A DNA stretch of 64,000 bases, taken from positions 4,402,001 through 4,466,000 of the forward strand of contig JAXRKN010000037.1 in assembly GCA_038502055.1 (NCBI GenBank). Reading direction: 5' to 3'. Below are positions 13,245 to 28,200 of the stretch, one piece after another (position 1 is the first letter of the stretch; each line of letters starts with the position of its first letter). The stretch is from Tanytarsus gracilentus (Eukaryota > Arthropoda > Insecta > Diptera > Chironomidae). The notes beneath the pieces were generated by a model. It worked only from the letters and a program-made list of their open reading frames with translations, was not told where the DNA came from and made no database searches. A program made the translations under genes and the position numbers.

Positions 13245-16200
13245 CTACAGAGTCGTAATATCCGTATCGTTTCGCACTGTTGAGTTTGAAACTCGTAGAT
13301 TCAATTCCATTTCTTGAATTGCGGCTGAGACTTGATACAAATTTTCGATCAAAATTGTATAAATTTCGTTCAAGTCGTGCTCCGAGCGGGATAAAATGAA
13401 GGCATCTATGTGAGGAAAAATAATGATACGATATTAGTTAAAAGCACGGTTGACACATATTCTTAAACTTAATTGGGCTTTAAACCAAAATTCTTTAAAA
13501 TTTAATGTTTAAAGTTGCTGTCAATCCGCATCCAAAACCATTAATTTTCAACTCAATCACAATCCTAAAGAAAAGCTGAAAATTTTCTCATCGTTATACC
13601 TTTTTTAAGCCTCGTTAAACAGTCAGCGTAAACATTCATGATAACGGACATTTCGGTCGATGTCGATGTTGACGTTTTTGATTCCTCGCATTCTAAATTT
13701 CCACTGAGACCGCTGCATGATGATTCCGACAATTGTTTGTACTGCTTAACGTGATGAATTGTTGCACGCCATCTGAGCGAAATGAGTGAGAAGAAAAAAT
13801 AAAATAATCATTGATAATGAGAAGTGAAAATTCGGCTCCAAGCAACACTTGTACATTTTCCCGAGAAAAAACATAAGCAAACAATAAAGTGAAAATGAAA
13901 AAAAAAAAGAATGAACACAATTGCCTAACAGCTTTTGTCGTCCTCTCAATGACTACCCACCTTTGCTTGTCAATCAACTCGTAAATTGTATTCTCAAAGT
14001 CACAACTGCTCATAGGCAATGGCGATGAAATTGGTGTAGTGCTTTCACCTTCCGTTGAAGTCGACGTGTCAAGTGATTCCATTTCCACATCATCGATACT
14101 TTGAAGTATTGCTCCTTTAACAACGTGGTATGTTTCCGACATGTCTTGCATCTGGAGAGAAGTATAAAAGGAAATATCATGAAATGTGTGAAGAAGAAAA
14201 GGTTTTATATGTGTAATAAATTGGAAAAATAGTTACCAAATCGTTCTTTTTAAGATTCTGATAGATGTGAATAGCGATTTTGTGGTCGGCCTCTATCAGG
14301 AGAAGCAGCTGAAACATGAGCTTGTAAAGTCCTCTGCCTAAATCAATGAGCATTTCCGTAATTCCTGGATCTCCGACCGGCATTTGATCTGTGCTTGATG
14401 TCGTACTTTCGTGCATTGTTTCCATTGTTTCGGCAAACAAATTGAACTTCATGGATGATTTTATTGATTCAATTCCCTCCATCACGTGTTCCTTACGATC
14501 AAAGAATGTTTCGAGATGCTCTTGAATTTCAAGAACACTATATCGCAATGACTCAACTAATCTCGGTGTGGTAGCGATGCCTTGATTAAACCACAATTTT
14601 GGAGGTTCACCCTTCGAGGAGAGCAAATCCGAGAGAATTGAAATACGATTGCCAAGGGGCTCCATAGCACCGGTAAAATACTTTATGCAATCTTTTGAGA
14701 TCTCATTGCATCTTGTCGTCAACTCACGAATGAGTTTGTACAATTGATTTAATAAGAGCGGAGGATGTGAGGAAGGCTGATTGACAAGGAGAGCTAACAA
14801 GCCCCTTCTCCAAACCTCATCGGTCTCGTCTCTTGTCGAGGGACGGAAAGATAAAATGCCAGGTAAATGTGGCGAAGCATTACATGGAGTTATGTCAAGG
14901 TCTCCGGCACTCGATCCACTTGTGTCACTTCTTGATACTGAATCTCTTCGTCGTCTCTCACGGAGACTCAGCGAAAGAGCGGGCGCTCCAAACGATGATG
15001 ATTTTGCGGCAAATATAGGACGGTCTTCATCAAGCGGTGACTCAGCTTCCTCATCGGAGCTATCGTCAGCATTATTTCTACGTTTCTTGCTCATAATTGG
15101 CGTTTTCTCGCTTACACTGTCATCGTTTACATTCGAATGAGTTTTCGTTAGTGGCTCACTGTCACCCTCCGATAATGGACGACGTCGTACACCCCAATTA
15201 AAGTTATCCGTAGATTCACCCTCAATACTCTCGCTCTCATATTCGAGAAAATCGAAATCTTTAAACACCGCGAAATCGGGCTGTCCCATTTCGTCTCTTT
15301 TTGAACCAGCACTTAAATCTTGTTGTGCACCTGACGTGTCCTCTGTTGATGAGGCCGATGATTGACGTTCCAGCAAGTCTGAAGATTGACTGAATATAAC
15401 CTGGTTGCGAAGGAGAAGAAAACATGTTTATTAATTTTTCAAATTAGAAAATTCTCATTAAAAAGATTTAAACTACTGAAAGCATAAAAGTTTACGTAAT
15501 ATTTTTATAACACCAGATAACTTTTGTTTTTCTTTAGCATTAAATTGATTAACTGTTCGGAATCTGTCGAGTGTGAATAACTAATTGAACACATCCCTTA
15601 GCCTAACTTGGGAAAATACAGTTAAGTATTCATGTGATGCTCAAATTCACCTTTTGAGTTTTCCTCGCTATTGTGTATTTATACCACGAAATTAGTATCA
15701 CGAGACTTTCAATAAGATTATCCAAAAAATTTAATTTCCTCAACTACATTTTTAATAAAAAAAAATAGAAAATGTGCATGATCTTTTTGAAAAATGTGTC
15801 ATTTGAGTACTGTGCATTATTTTGTGTTTGAATGAGTAAAATAAATTTACCTTCGAGCAAATTGAACTTAAAACTTCATCCTTTAAATCGTAATTAAGTG
15901 TTTGTGTGTACGCAAAAAATGGAAAAAGTTATTAAATTAAGAGAAAAAAAATGAAAAAATTATTTATGATGAACGATTCAAATTACAAACACTGTTATTT
16001 AAATATTTCAATCCCCAAATAACCATTTTAAATTTTCTGTTTACATTTAAATGACCATGGTGTGAGCTTACCGAAGGACTCTTTGGCAATCCGACACGTT
16101 GTCCACATGCAGTCAATAAATTAACCAAACATTCGCGCACACGACTCTGAGACATCCATGGTCGTTTCCATCCACTTAGCGGTGCCGTATCTGCGGGCGA

Positions 16201-19200
16201 AAGACTCGTACTTCTCCTGGGCGAGCTGGTTCCGCAAATGTTCGATGGCTGTGAAATCTTTGCCTGCGTACTAACACTTGTTTCCAAGTCAGGCTTCAAC
16301 AAGAGTCGTCTTCCAATTAGTGGTGTTTGCGAAACGTCAAATGAAAACTCCATTGTTCGACCTGCCAGTTCTTTTTTACAAAAAACTTCAGAATCACTGT
16401 AGCTGCCATGAAGATTTTGAAAGAAATGATTTGATCTATCGACTACAACAGACGATGCCTGCGGTACGACGAGTGATGAACTTCGAGTGACAATAAGCTT
16501 TAAAATTTTCAATGCTTCTTTCCAGTTGGGACTCTGTGAAAATTTAAATGGATTCTTCTATTTAGAAAAAAAAAATGCTTTTATATACTTACATCTAAAT
16601 ATTTAGCAACAACTCTAAGTAAGTCGCTACTTATTATTTGAGCTTGTGGAGTCGATAATTCGACATAGTGAAGTAAGCAGTGAATAACGCTAAGGACTTG
16701 AAGTTGTACTTGAGTCCATCCTTTTTCGAGTACTTCAATGAGAAAAGCTAGCATATTGATTCCCAAATGAGCGTAGGTATCGTGCAAATATTTGATTACA
16801 CATTTCGTCCATTGAAAGCTCTCCTTGCTAAATGTCTTCCGGCTGTATAAAGTCATCACTGTACCAAGATTTTCGAGTTTCGAGCCCATTTCGGTAGCAA
16901 TATGTGCGATATTTTCGGCACTTTGAATGCACACCTCATTGGCGTTGTCATAGTGAAGAAGCATATAAGGTAATAAGGCTATAACGTTCATAGCAAATGC
17001 AGTTGTTTGAGTGGGATCACAAACCGGCAAGCTTAATATGGGAGCGAGTTGTGAAAGGAGAGCGATTGTTGGCTCATACGTCATTGTATGTGTACAACCC
17101 TTCAGCAGTAGTGCATGCATTCCCGGATAATTATTCCATTTGAGTTGGCTTTGCAGGCGCTCAACTTTATCACGTGCATCAGGTCTATCGATTGGCAAAC
17201 GGTGAAGGACACGTGATAGGAGTCGCAATGCTGCCAAAAACTCGTGCTCATAATCACTTTCGAGAAGTGATACGGCAAGCCAAAACAATTGAGCCAAAAT
17301 TGTCATTTTATCGTCCTGATTAGTCGAATCGGCGGTACCAAGTAATTTAAGACTTTGTGCCGACCTCGAGCGCGAAAGGACGTTTGGAAATTTCGAGTGG
17401 GTTCTCTCAAGTTCAATATTTGTTGCTGTCCTAGTCCTTAATTCTGCGAAATAAAAATCAAAGAAAAAAAAGCTTAAGGGATTTCCGATCTATTGCCACC
17501 CCCTTCAAAAGCACCAAACCTTTTACTTCAATCGGCAAATTTGGGGTCTTTTTCGCACAATAGGACACCGAATAACTTGTACTGCGAGCATGATTACCCG
17601 TTGTTATGACAGCATTCATAGCTTGTGGCGATGTTTGAATTCCATCACTTGCTCGCTTATCTGCTTGATTGGAATAAAAATAATTATATCAAAAAAAAGG
17701 TTAATTTGTTTTTTTCTTTCCGAGAAGGACAAATTCAATCTGAGAATTATGAAAGGTCTAACCAAATAATAATAAAACTCACTTGACCCGAGGACTGCAG
17801 CCTCTTTATTATTTAAATTGGGTGTGCTTTTGAAGATATCTTTCATCATATCAAGTGGACGAAAATCAGAATCGAGACTATCAACAGCCGCTTCCAAAGT
17901 TAACAAAAGCTCTGTCACATATCCTTGCATGTCCTCTCCCTGTTCTGCAACAGTTTCGATTAATCTCGATAAAATATCCGAGAGCATTCTCGAGTTTATT
18001 GGAACATTGAGCGCTCTAAAAATTTGTAAACAGCGTCCTGCGTAGTGTCTCGATGAGCAACTCAAGCCGAGTTGAAGCGCCGTTTGAGCCCAACGTTCAG
18101 CAATGCTCGATTGTGGATGAGATTCAGAGAAAATTTTCGCTACATGGCGCGTGAGACATGTCAACTGTTCCGCTGATTTTGATGCCCATACTTTTGCCGT
18201 TATATCCTCGTAATTCCAAAGCGGTTGAGAATTTTTTTCTTGTGCTAGAAACATCACAAGGCTTTTTATAACATGTGAAATTTGCATCATTGGCCCGGGA
18301 TGTTGTGAATTATTTTCAATTTCAGCGACTGTGACAATGGCTGGGATTTCGGTTAAATTCTCTACATTCTCCGCTTCCTCTTCATCCTCGGCATTGATAT
18401 TTTCCGCAGTTGTCACGTTCGATAATTGTCCGCAATTCAATAGGATTGGCAACAATGCAGGCCCATAAAGATAGCTATCGTATTCTTGATCGGGCTCAGT
18501 AAAATTATGTTCCAAGACTGTCATTGTCGAGCATGTAAGACCAAGTTCTAATTGTTTCGCTTGGCTAGTTAGCATAATTTTCGCAAGACTTAAATGATCG
18601 TTGTGTTTTGATTGTACGAAAAGCAAATTAAGCAACAGCTGTTTGCAATGGTCTCTTACAATCACGCGGGTGTGATCTACTCCCAAAAATAAAATGTGTA
18701 ACATCAGTGGCAGATGAAGAGTCCAATCTATGCCTGTGATTCCGTCAACAACAATATCCGTAAGCAGCATGACGGCCACGTTACAGCGATGAAAACCACT
18801 TATCGGCAAATTAGTATCGGGGAGAATTTTGTTTAATGGAGCAAAGTAGCCGCCATATTCTGGCATTGGCAACGGATTAGGATGATGCTCACTACTCTTT
18901 GTTGGCATAATATTCTCGCTCGACTGTATATCCGCTTCATTTTGGATAATGTCGTCATGACGAAGTGGCAACACTGATGGTCCCGATGCCGTTCTTATTT
19001 TGTCACTGCCACGTGGCGGACGATACGCATTACTGCTCACTAATGCTCGTAAGGCACTGTCAGATTTGCACGTTCTAAACAAAAAAGAAGAAAATAAAGG
19101 AATTAATGAGCAAAATTCGATTTAAGGATGAATTGTTAAATTTTTTAAACGAATTTTTATTTTTTGCCTGAGCTTTTGAAAAACTTTACTTTATACAAAG

Positions 19201-22200
19201 AGAGTTTGTTAGCGGACTTGATGTTGGTATCAATGGTCCTTGTCTTTTCTGAATTTAGATTTACACGGAATTCATTAAAGAAGACAAATTGATGTTAAAA
19301 ATCGAATTCAGTAACGATTCCTTGGAAATAATTCAACTTTGTTATTCTTCAAGATTTTTCATTTCAACGAAAATTAAGATTTATGATGTTTTTCATTGAA
19401 TTTAATGAAAACTTCTTGAAGTGAAAGAAAATCATTTTTCTTTTATAAACATTTCGAGGAGGTTTCATGCATGGCTGAAAGTTTCTAAAAACTTCAATTT
19501 CAAATTTAAATCTCATCAAATGTTTTCATATTTTTCAACAAAGTTTTTGCGGCAATTGTCTTCCGTTTGTTCATTCTGTAACTCAGCATAAATTTTATTT
19601 TTTTACTAACAAAAGCTTGACCAAACATGTGTGAGTCTGCTTTTTAAATTAATGTGGAAAATTGGAAGAAAGCACAAACAGGAAAAAACCCACATACTTC
19701 AACGGAACTAAACTCACCCCTTATCATCGTCATTCTTTGCATGGCGTTTTGTATGTATTGTTCCCTTCTCTACAGTAACTTCTTGTACCTTGGGATCGTT
19801 ATTTGCTGCGCCATCGGAATGACTTGAAGTTTTTCTCATACTAGTCAATCGATAGAATGGTGGGTGTTCAGTACGCTCTATTAAGCAGTTAAGTGTCTCA
19901 ACTGTCTGAAGTTCCACCATCAACTCATCCAAAAATCGATCGGGAACGGAGCGTGCTAAATATAGAGCAACACGCTTAGTGTAGCATAAAAGCTCATTGG
20001 GCGCTAAACCCGAAATAATTACGAGATAGCGAAGAATAACTTTAAGATTGTTTGGCCAACATTGAGCTAAAATGCCCCACAACTCTTCAATCTCACGACC
20101 ATGTGAGTCGGAAAACTAAATGGGGAAAACAAGATTTAAATGAGCTTTAATCATACAAGAAAAATAAATCGTCTTACCTTAGCTGTGATATAAAATAGAT
20201 TATTGAGAATCATCTCTGTTGCTTCCGTCGAGCCGGCACCATCTCTTCTTCCCTTTAATCCAGTGTCAGGATAATACATGATATACGATAATGGTGAAAC
20301 AGTCGCTGGAATGCTTGAAGCTAAAAGCTCCATGTTCTCTAACCATGGCAACAAGCATTGAAGCAACACGAACCTCACGTCAGATCTTGCCGTTTGAAAG
20401 CGATGTGTGATTTCTATGTCAACAAAAAAAAATTCCTCAAAATTCGTTTTAAAAAATATTCTAAAAAAAGTTTCTTACCTGAGAACATTGGCATCGTCAT
20501 TTCGGGCCGAAGTCGAGACATTTGACGTGCAAGATACATTTGAGAGCGACAGTACAATTTATCAAGTACTCCATCCAAAGTGCAATTTTTATCATCTGTA
20601 AAATAAGAAAATAAGAATTATGAAGTGCAAAAAAAAGCTTCAATTAATTTTCATTATTTTCGTGCAGAGTGGATCACGAAACCGAAGAAATGAGGAAAAA
20701 CGACAATTTACAATCTCTGTTAATGCGAAAACATAAATTTTCTGATTTTCCACTTCAACTTATTACACGTTTTTATATATTTCAAGCCCCAAACTAGAAG
20801 AGAGAAAATTTATTTTCCGAAGGGAGAAACGAGAGAGCGCTAAAAGCCGAAAACAAGATGTGAAAGCTCGTATCCCTTATGCGAAGAACCTTTTTCATCT
20901 CTACGATCAGTTCATTTTAATTTTTCCGACAGTCACTATCGAGCTTTTGAAACATCAAGACGTAAAACAAAGATCTTACTAAAAAATAAAAAAGTATTAA
21001 AATTTATTCTTAAAGTGAAAAAAAATTAATTCAAAATATGGAACTAAAATAGTGTTGTTTGAAGTGCGTGCTTATTAAATAAGGATAAAAAATATTTCTG
21101 CAATTTGAGCGGCAATTTTTTAAACCACACTAACGAAATGACTTTACTCCCACATGTGGCGGGAAGTGCCCGAAATATGACTGATATTACTGGCGACGAA
21201 AGTATGCCATTTTTGGATAATTTAAATTTTTCAACATTTCCCACGAACGAGAGCAATAATCATTCAACAAACGGCTCGAGTCCAAACGAAGAAAATTTCG
21301 GAATGTCGGTCGCTTATTTTATCGGTGACTTCTTGACGCATTATTACACGCCCGCATTAGTTTTAATTGGAAGCACAGGAAATATTCTTTCAGTGTTTGT
21401 GTTCTTCAAGACAAAGCTTCGGAAATTATCCTCGAGTTATTATCTTGCAGCTTTAGGAATAAGTGATACCTGTTTTCTCATTGTTGCTTTCGTGTCGTGG
21501 TTGAATTATTATAACATAAATATATACAATCAAGATTATTACTGTCAGTTCTTTACGTACATTAGTGGATTGTGTAGTTTTTTATCCGTTTGGTTTGTGG
21601 TGGCATTTACCATTGAAAGATTTATCGCCGTTTTATATCCATTAAGAAGACAAACGATTTGTACCGTTAAACGAGCTTGCATGGTGCTTTTTGTACTAAT
21701 AATTCTCGGATGCATTATAAATATTCCATGCCTAATTTACGCTGCACCACAGTACTCAGAGTTTCTAAAAGATAACGTTTGTGACGTTCGCGAGGAGTAC
21801 AAGGTATTTCAAAAAAATATTAATTCCCTAATAATAAATTGTGAATGGTAAAATAAGTAATTAGCTATAAAGCTCTTCATTATGGGCACCTTTTTTGATC
21901 ATTGTTTTCACAGAAAAAAGAACCCCATTAATTAATGCCCTTACTGAAGAAAAAAAAAATCTCAAATATTTGCATGAAATAAGCTTTCATCAGTAACTTT
22001 TATTTTGAAAGAAAAGCATTTAAAAACTTTCCATTTAAAACATCCTTTCAATGTTTTTAATTTGCTAAATTTTACATTGTTCAAAGTCGACGAGAAACTT
22101 TTTTCCATAATCATATACTTTTGAGCCAGCAAATAATTGTTTAATCTTATTTTTTGATTACATATGCCCGATTAAATATATTTAGGAAAAAATTAAATTC

Positions 22201-25200
22201 AACTTTTATGTGCAAATCGTTTTCTACTTAAATTTTTTCAGTATCATATGCAAATATTCAATTACATCGACACGGGAATTGTTTTCGTACTTCCATTCAC
22301 CACAATTGTCGTGCTTAACACTTTTACAGCACTTGGCGTTTGGAAAATGGCAGGCGTGAGAAGAACGATGACTTTACAAAAGAGGTAAATATTTTTTTTG
22401 TGCTTCTTGAAAAGGACCCTCGAAATCAATTTGAAGCGCATGTTTTAAATAGCCCGGCCATTGTGTGGGTGCAAATCCACTTTTCTTATACAATCCTTCT
22501 TATTTTACTCACACTTTATAATGTTACGCGGTAAAATGGATCGATTAAAAGCTTTATTAATTTATATTGATCGTTGTTATATATAAACACTTCTTTGTCT
22601 CAGCAGAAAAATTATTTTTTTAAAGAATCTTTCGGTTAAACATTTTTTAATTGCTCTTTAGTCAAAACCAAACTCTGAAAGCGTGAACATTTTTCTTTTC
22701 TTTTAATTCTCCCACTCTTAATTTATCGATAATTTTTAATTAATTTTCCCAACCACCCAAAAATTTTGTATTTTCGCAGAGTAAAGGAATTTCGATGTTC
22801 GGTTTCAAATTATCCTAACAACAATTCACACTACAAAGAGTACAGCTCAAATATTCTTCTACAGCAAAAATGTAAGCATAATTTTCAATTTCTTATGGTA
22901 CACAATTCTTAATTACGATGCAGTCATTAATCACAAAATAATGACATATTTCACTAAACGGGATTTACTATGTTCGCTCTTTTTTAATAATAGAATCCGT
23001 TAAAATGTTCTCATAAAATAATTATGTTTGTAAGGCACTTTATTCCGCAAAAACTCTTCATTAGCAATAATTAATTAATCGAATCATTCGCATTTTTCTT
23101 TCGTACAGTTCCCAGGAAATCTGGAAATTCATCGCAGATAAAAGTAACAAAAATGCTTCTAATTGTTTCGTCAGTTTTTGTGTGTCTCAATCTTCCCAGC
23201 TACATAATGAGGATAAAAGCTTTTTTGATCGAAGTAAGATTACTTTTGAAGAGATTTAGCAACGATTTCAAAGGAAATTTCACAAAAACTTTTCTATAAA
23301 CGTAGAATGACGGAAAATCATCGCAGGCAACTGTTATCACGCAATACATTTGCTGGTTCCTTTTCATCACAAATTTTGGAATAAATTTCATTATCTACTG
23401 CTTAAGCGGACAGAATTTTAGGTAAATATAAAGCGTTTGCTCAAAACATAAGAAAAGATTAGATTTTTTACAATGTTTCTCGAGTATCTTTGAATAGCAT
23501 TATTAGTCTAAATTTGATACAAACATCATGTACTTTTTCCCTTAAGTATACGATAATTCTTTCTCAATTTTTTGATGAAAAAACTTTTTTCTTTCTTTCG
23601 ACACAGGAAAGCAGTTATTTCCATGTTCGGTTGTAATAATAGTAAGCATAAAACTAGGCAACCAGCTGAAGGCGTAACAAGTGAGTAATGAGGAAACCAC
23701 ATTTTCGTAATCGCTGATGCACTCGTGTGAAAATTTAATCACAATAATTGATTTATGCGTTCGACTTTTATTTTTCAAACACTCTTTAGTATCGGAATAT
23801 ATTCGCACTTCAATTTCTTCAGCATCAACTAGACGAAGGATCATCACAAGAAATGAATCGTCTGGATTTGACACTCAAGAACTTCAATATTTTAAGCCCA
23901 AAATTATGGAAAAGGCTTAAACACCGTAAAAATTTCGAAAACGAAGGATTTTAACTTTGTTTTTTATAATAAGCTTAAATTCTTATTAATATGAAAGCGC
24001 GTGAAAAAGATCCACAGCAAAAAATTTATGCGAATATTTAAACTTTTTTGTTCGTGATAAATTTGATTTAATATCATTGTTGTGAATAAGAAAACGATTT
24101 ATTTCAAGTCAAAATGTATGTGTTTAGAAAAAAGAAGCCACAAAAGTTAGACGAAACGAATTTTGTAATTTTTCATCGAGAATGATTTTTAAAGAAAAGC
24201 AAAGAATAAAATGTATATTTCTTAATTTTAAAGACGAAAAAGTTATATTAATTTATGTTTAAAAGACTTAAATGTCTTTATGGTTTTAATGTTTTCAGAT
24301 ATAATGCTCACCCTTTTCGCGTTCTCCATGCAGCAATCCAACGTTGTTAAAAAAGCGCTTATCGAGAATTTGCAGGAGCTGAATTGCGGTTGATTGAACA
24401 TCTGTTCTTGGACATCCACACATAACAAGTGTGACCGCTATTACTGATGTATAATGATCGCATGGATATTCTCTGCAGGAACAAATAAAAAGTTAGATCG
24501 AAAATGTAAATGATTTTTAAACAATACTACTGATAAAGAAAAATGATAAAACTGCTTTTCGTGTTTTTTTCGCTACGAGCAAATGTTAACGAGAAGCTTA
24601 GTAAAAATCCCTTAAAATAATGAGTTTTTCCTTTTCATGATTCCTGTTATAATAAATTGTTTTCTTTTTTGAACAAGCATAAACAGCACTTTAAGCAATT
24701 TTTACATTTCACCTAGTAGAAAAGTTTTCTTCTCATCGTTCGTAATTACACTTTCGTGATCAGGTGCAATATATTGACAAACAAATCTCGCACTTTTTCA
24801 TACATATTCCAAGATAAATTATTTGCTAAACTTACTTGACATTGAAGATTGATGAAAGAGCCAAGAAACAAGCATCTGCCTCTCTTGATGATGCAGTAAA
24901 GCATCGATCTATAACCCATTCAAGAAGCATACCAACATCCGGATTACACTCCAATAAAAGCACAACAGTATCTTTGCCGAGTTGATAGACCTAATTTAAA
25001 CAAACATGGCTCTCATTAATATTCTCAGAAGCATTTAAGTAAGACGCTTGATTATGTTGTACGTACTTTGTCATCACTTGACGTCAATAATGAGTCTATC
25101 CAAGAATAGATATTTCCATCTTCAATTAGATTTTGTGTATCGAAACATGCTCCACAACACAACAGTGCTGACATTGCCTATTGCATCAACAATGTAAACT

Positions 25201-28200
25201 TTATTTTGTAAATTAACATGATTTAAATCACACTTTGTACCTGCAGAGCGCTGAACTGTAACTTCTCTTCCTCCATATTGACACTAGCAACTAAAATGTT
25301 ACTTGATATTCCCAATGGCTTTGAATATTGTCCGCTCCACGATGCAAACAAATTGAATAAATTTCGCTTGAGATCCCGAGACAAAAGGGTGTTACAAGTT
25401 TCAACTGTTGATACGAGTTTAAGGAAAACTTAATGAGGATTTGTGTACAATAAACATTTATCTGACTTATATTTACGTGAAAAATTCTTAATCATGATGC
25501 GAATAAAGTCACAGAAGTGTATTTTAACTTCTCTCATGCTGGTATTATCCTTGTCTGTTTCAGCTTCGAGATAAAGTCGAGCACCTTCCATATAATCTGT
25601 TGTATGTAAATTAAGAGATTTATAAAGAAACATTTCAAGCAGGATTTTATTTGAAAAAACTCACCGACAAACGTGGGATGTAAAGTGTCGCGTTCAAGGA
25701 CACTAGAGCTCTCACCAAAAATCCCATTTTCAGCTATTAACTTCAGAACTCGGACTAATTGGAGTCGAAGAGCATCGCGACGTCGCCTACGCCTCATATT
25801 TTCTTGCTTTTTATCGACCGCCTCTCGAATGTACGGTACAAGCTCTTCCATTAAATCCCTAAATTAATTAATTCAGATATCATATTTTGACACGATTACT
25901 TATTTTTTATACTTACTTCAACGCATCGGGATTAATGAGGCCTAAAGCGTTAATGACAGAATCACGAATGTCCACCACTTCACATCGCAATAGAGGAATA
26001 ATTAATTTATACATTGCAGTCGAAAGTCCACTCGAAGTTTTGTCATTTCGATCGACATTCATGGAGTCGGGAGAAGAGCTTTTGTGAAGACAAAAAAAAG
26101 AGAGAGAAAAAGTTCAGTAAATTAAATTATGGCCTAATTATTTAGCACAATATATAGCGGAGCTATAAAAGCTAAAGCAATAATATATTTAATAAATTTA
26201 AAAGAAAACACTCTCATAATACACTTTGAAGTCACAATAATTGATTTACTAAAATTCAATTTAAAGCCACAAGTCTTAGTTAAAAAAAGGTTCAAAAAGG
26301 ATCTAATTTTTAAGTTAAATAGATTGTGAAAGCGAACGAAATTGAGAGGAGATTAAGGAGATTACTTTATCACTTTGACAGGTGATAATCGGAAAGTTTT
26401 AAAATACTTAAGAGCATTATGTTTCGCGCCTTACAACAAGTGAAAATATGAGAATAGCTTTTCTCTAAGAAAATTAAATTAATTTTGATTGTGAGCTTCC
26501 ATTAGAAGAGTGTCTCTACGTTTTTATAAACTTAATAGTATAAAAAGTCAATAAGAAAAAATAAAGGGATGAATTCGAGAGCTTCGCTAGAAATTGCACT
26601 CTCGCAGAACATATTTTTTCAAAGGATGTACGAGAATAGAAAACACAATATATATAGAGCACAAATACAAATGTTTGGATAAAAATTACGCCACCATTTT
26701 TTTTTCTAAGAATTCATTCGAAAATAATTACCCATGACGGAGCTTTTTTCGTCCATGTGAAAGAGGAAGTGTGAATCTTAAATTTACAATGCCTTCAGGT
26801 CCGAAAACTGACGAGGGAATATTGTCCAAAGAATCCGATAAAGATCGTGTGTCGACCGATTGCTCATGCAAGCTTTTTGTGTTTGTTTTATAAGTAATAA
26901 ATATCATATAGCAGAAAATAGAAAGTGAAGTAAAAACATAATAAAGAAAATTTTAAGATAAATTAGATTTTTAAAAGAATTGAAATAGAAAATATGACAA
27001 TATGTGTTCTAGCGCAAACGAAACTACATAATATGTATATTATACAAGTTGATTATTCAAAGAGCAAAAGTTTAGCTCAAATTTTGATAGCAAAATAATC
27101 TAGAATAAGTTATGCAAGAAAATTGAATTGAAGAAATATAATAATGAGATTTTTCGTCATATTTATGAGTTGGTGCGTATAATGGATTATGTGATTGAGA
27201 TGATGTTTAAATGTCTTCGGAGGCATGAAACTTTTTCTTTTATCTTTTTTAATATGAATTTGTGCTTATCTGTGTTTGCGCAGTCTTTTGATAGCTATCA
27301 TGGTTCATGAAAATTAAATTTAAATCTTAGATTTTCATTCTATTCCCACTAAAAAGTGAACCTTAACTAAATGACGCAATTATATATGTTCATGACGTGC
27401 AAAGCATTCCATTTTGTGATATGAGATAAACAAATCGAATGAAACATTTCAAAAAACTCACCTTAGGCTCAAATCAGGAGACGCACATCTAACAGTCACT
27501 GCAGGTACGACTGTTGGAATCAGTCGCATGGCTAATTTGATTTGGTTTTTCCACAAATTCACAAACGAATCACGTTGGCTTTCAGTTAACGGTTTTTTTG
27601 CCGGCGCTGAACTTCTCAAAAGCGATGCCCTGTTGTCGCTGACCGGTCTGGATGTGTGAAAAAATATTTATTTCATTTTCCTTTTTGAGAAATTTAAATT
27701 ATGATACTAAATCAAATGTATTGTTGATTGTGAATTCAATAAGGAGAGAGATGGGTTTGAAGTAAAAGAAAAACTTTGATTAAGTTTTACTTACGTGGGA
27801 TCAATCACGGTGTACAAGCTATGAACTCGTTGATAACACAAAGGCCAAGCTTGGGTAATGACTCCGGGACAGTGTTGAATGACATTATTTCTCTCCATGA
27901 AACCGAAAAGACACGCTGCCCATGGATCAAATTGCTGGCCATTGTTGCTCGAAGGAGTTTGCATTAGATTTTGAACCATAACTGTCGGTTTAACGGACTC
28001 TTCGATATATCCAATACTCCAAATGTTACTATTTCTCTCAATAATCCATTGTAGATCAATCACATTCGCATTCAATATTGCCGTTCTTTCACTCTGTGGC
28101 AGCACATGAATGAGCGTATCCAAAATCTAATTTCATGAGAGAAAATGAGTGAATTACGCAATGAAAAAGAAAAATAATTTAATATTAAATATTCAAAGGA

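Noticed and set aside
14781..15140. 119-codon plus-strand frame opposite fry exon 22
   Set aside because: It is an antisense shadow of a real coding exon; the minus-strand frame carries the Furry sequence.
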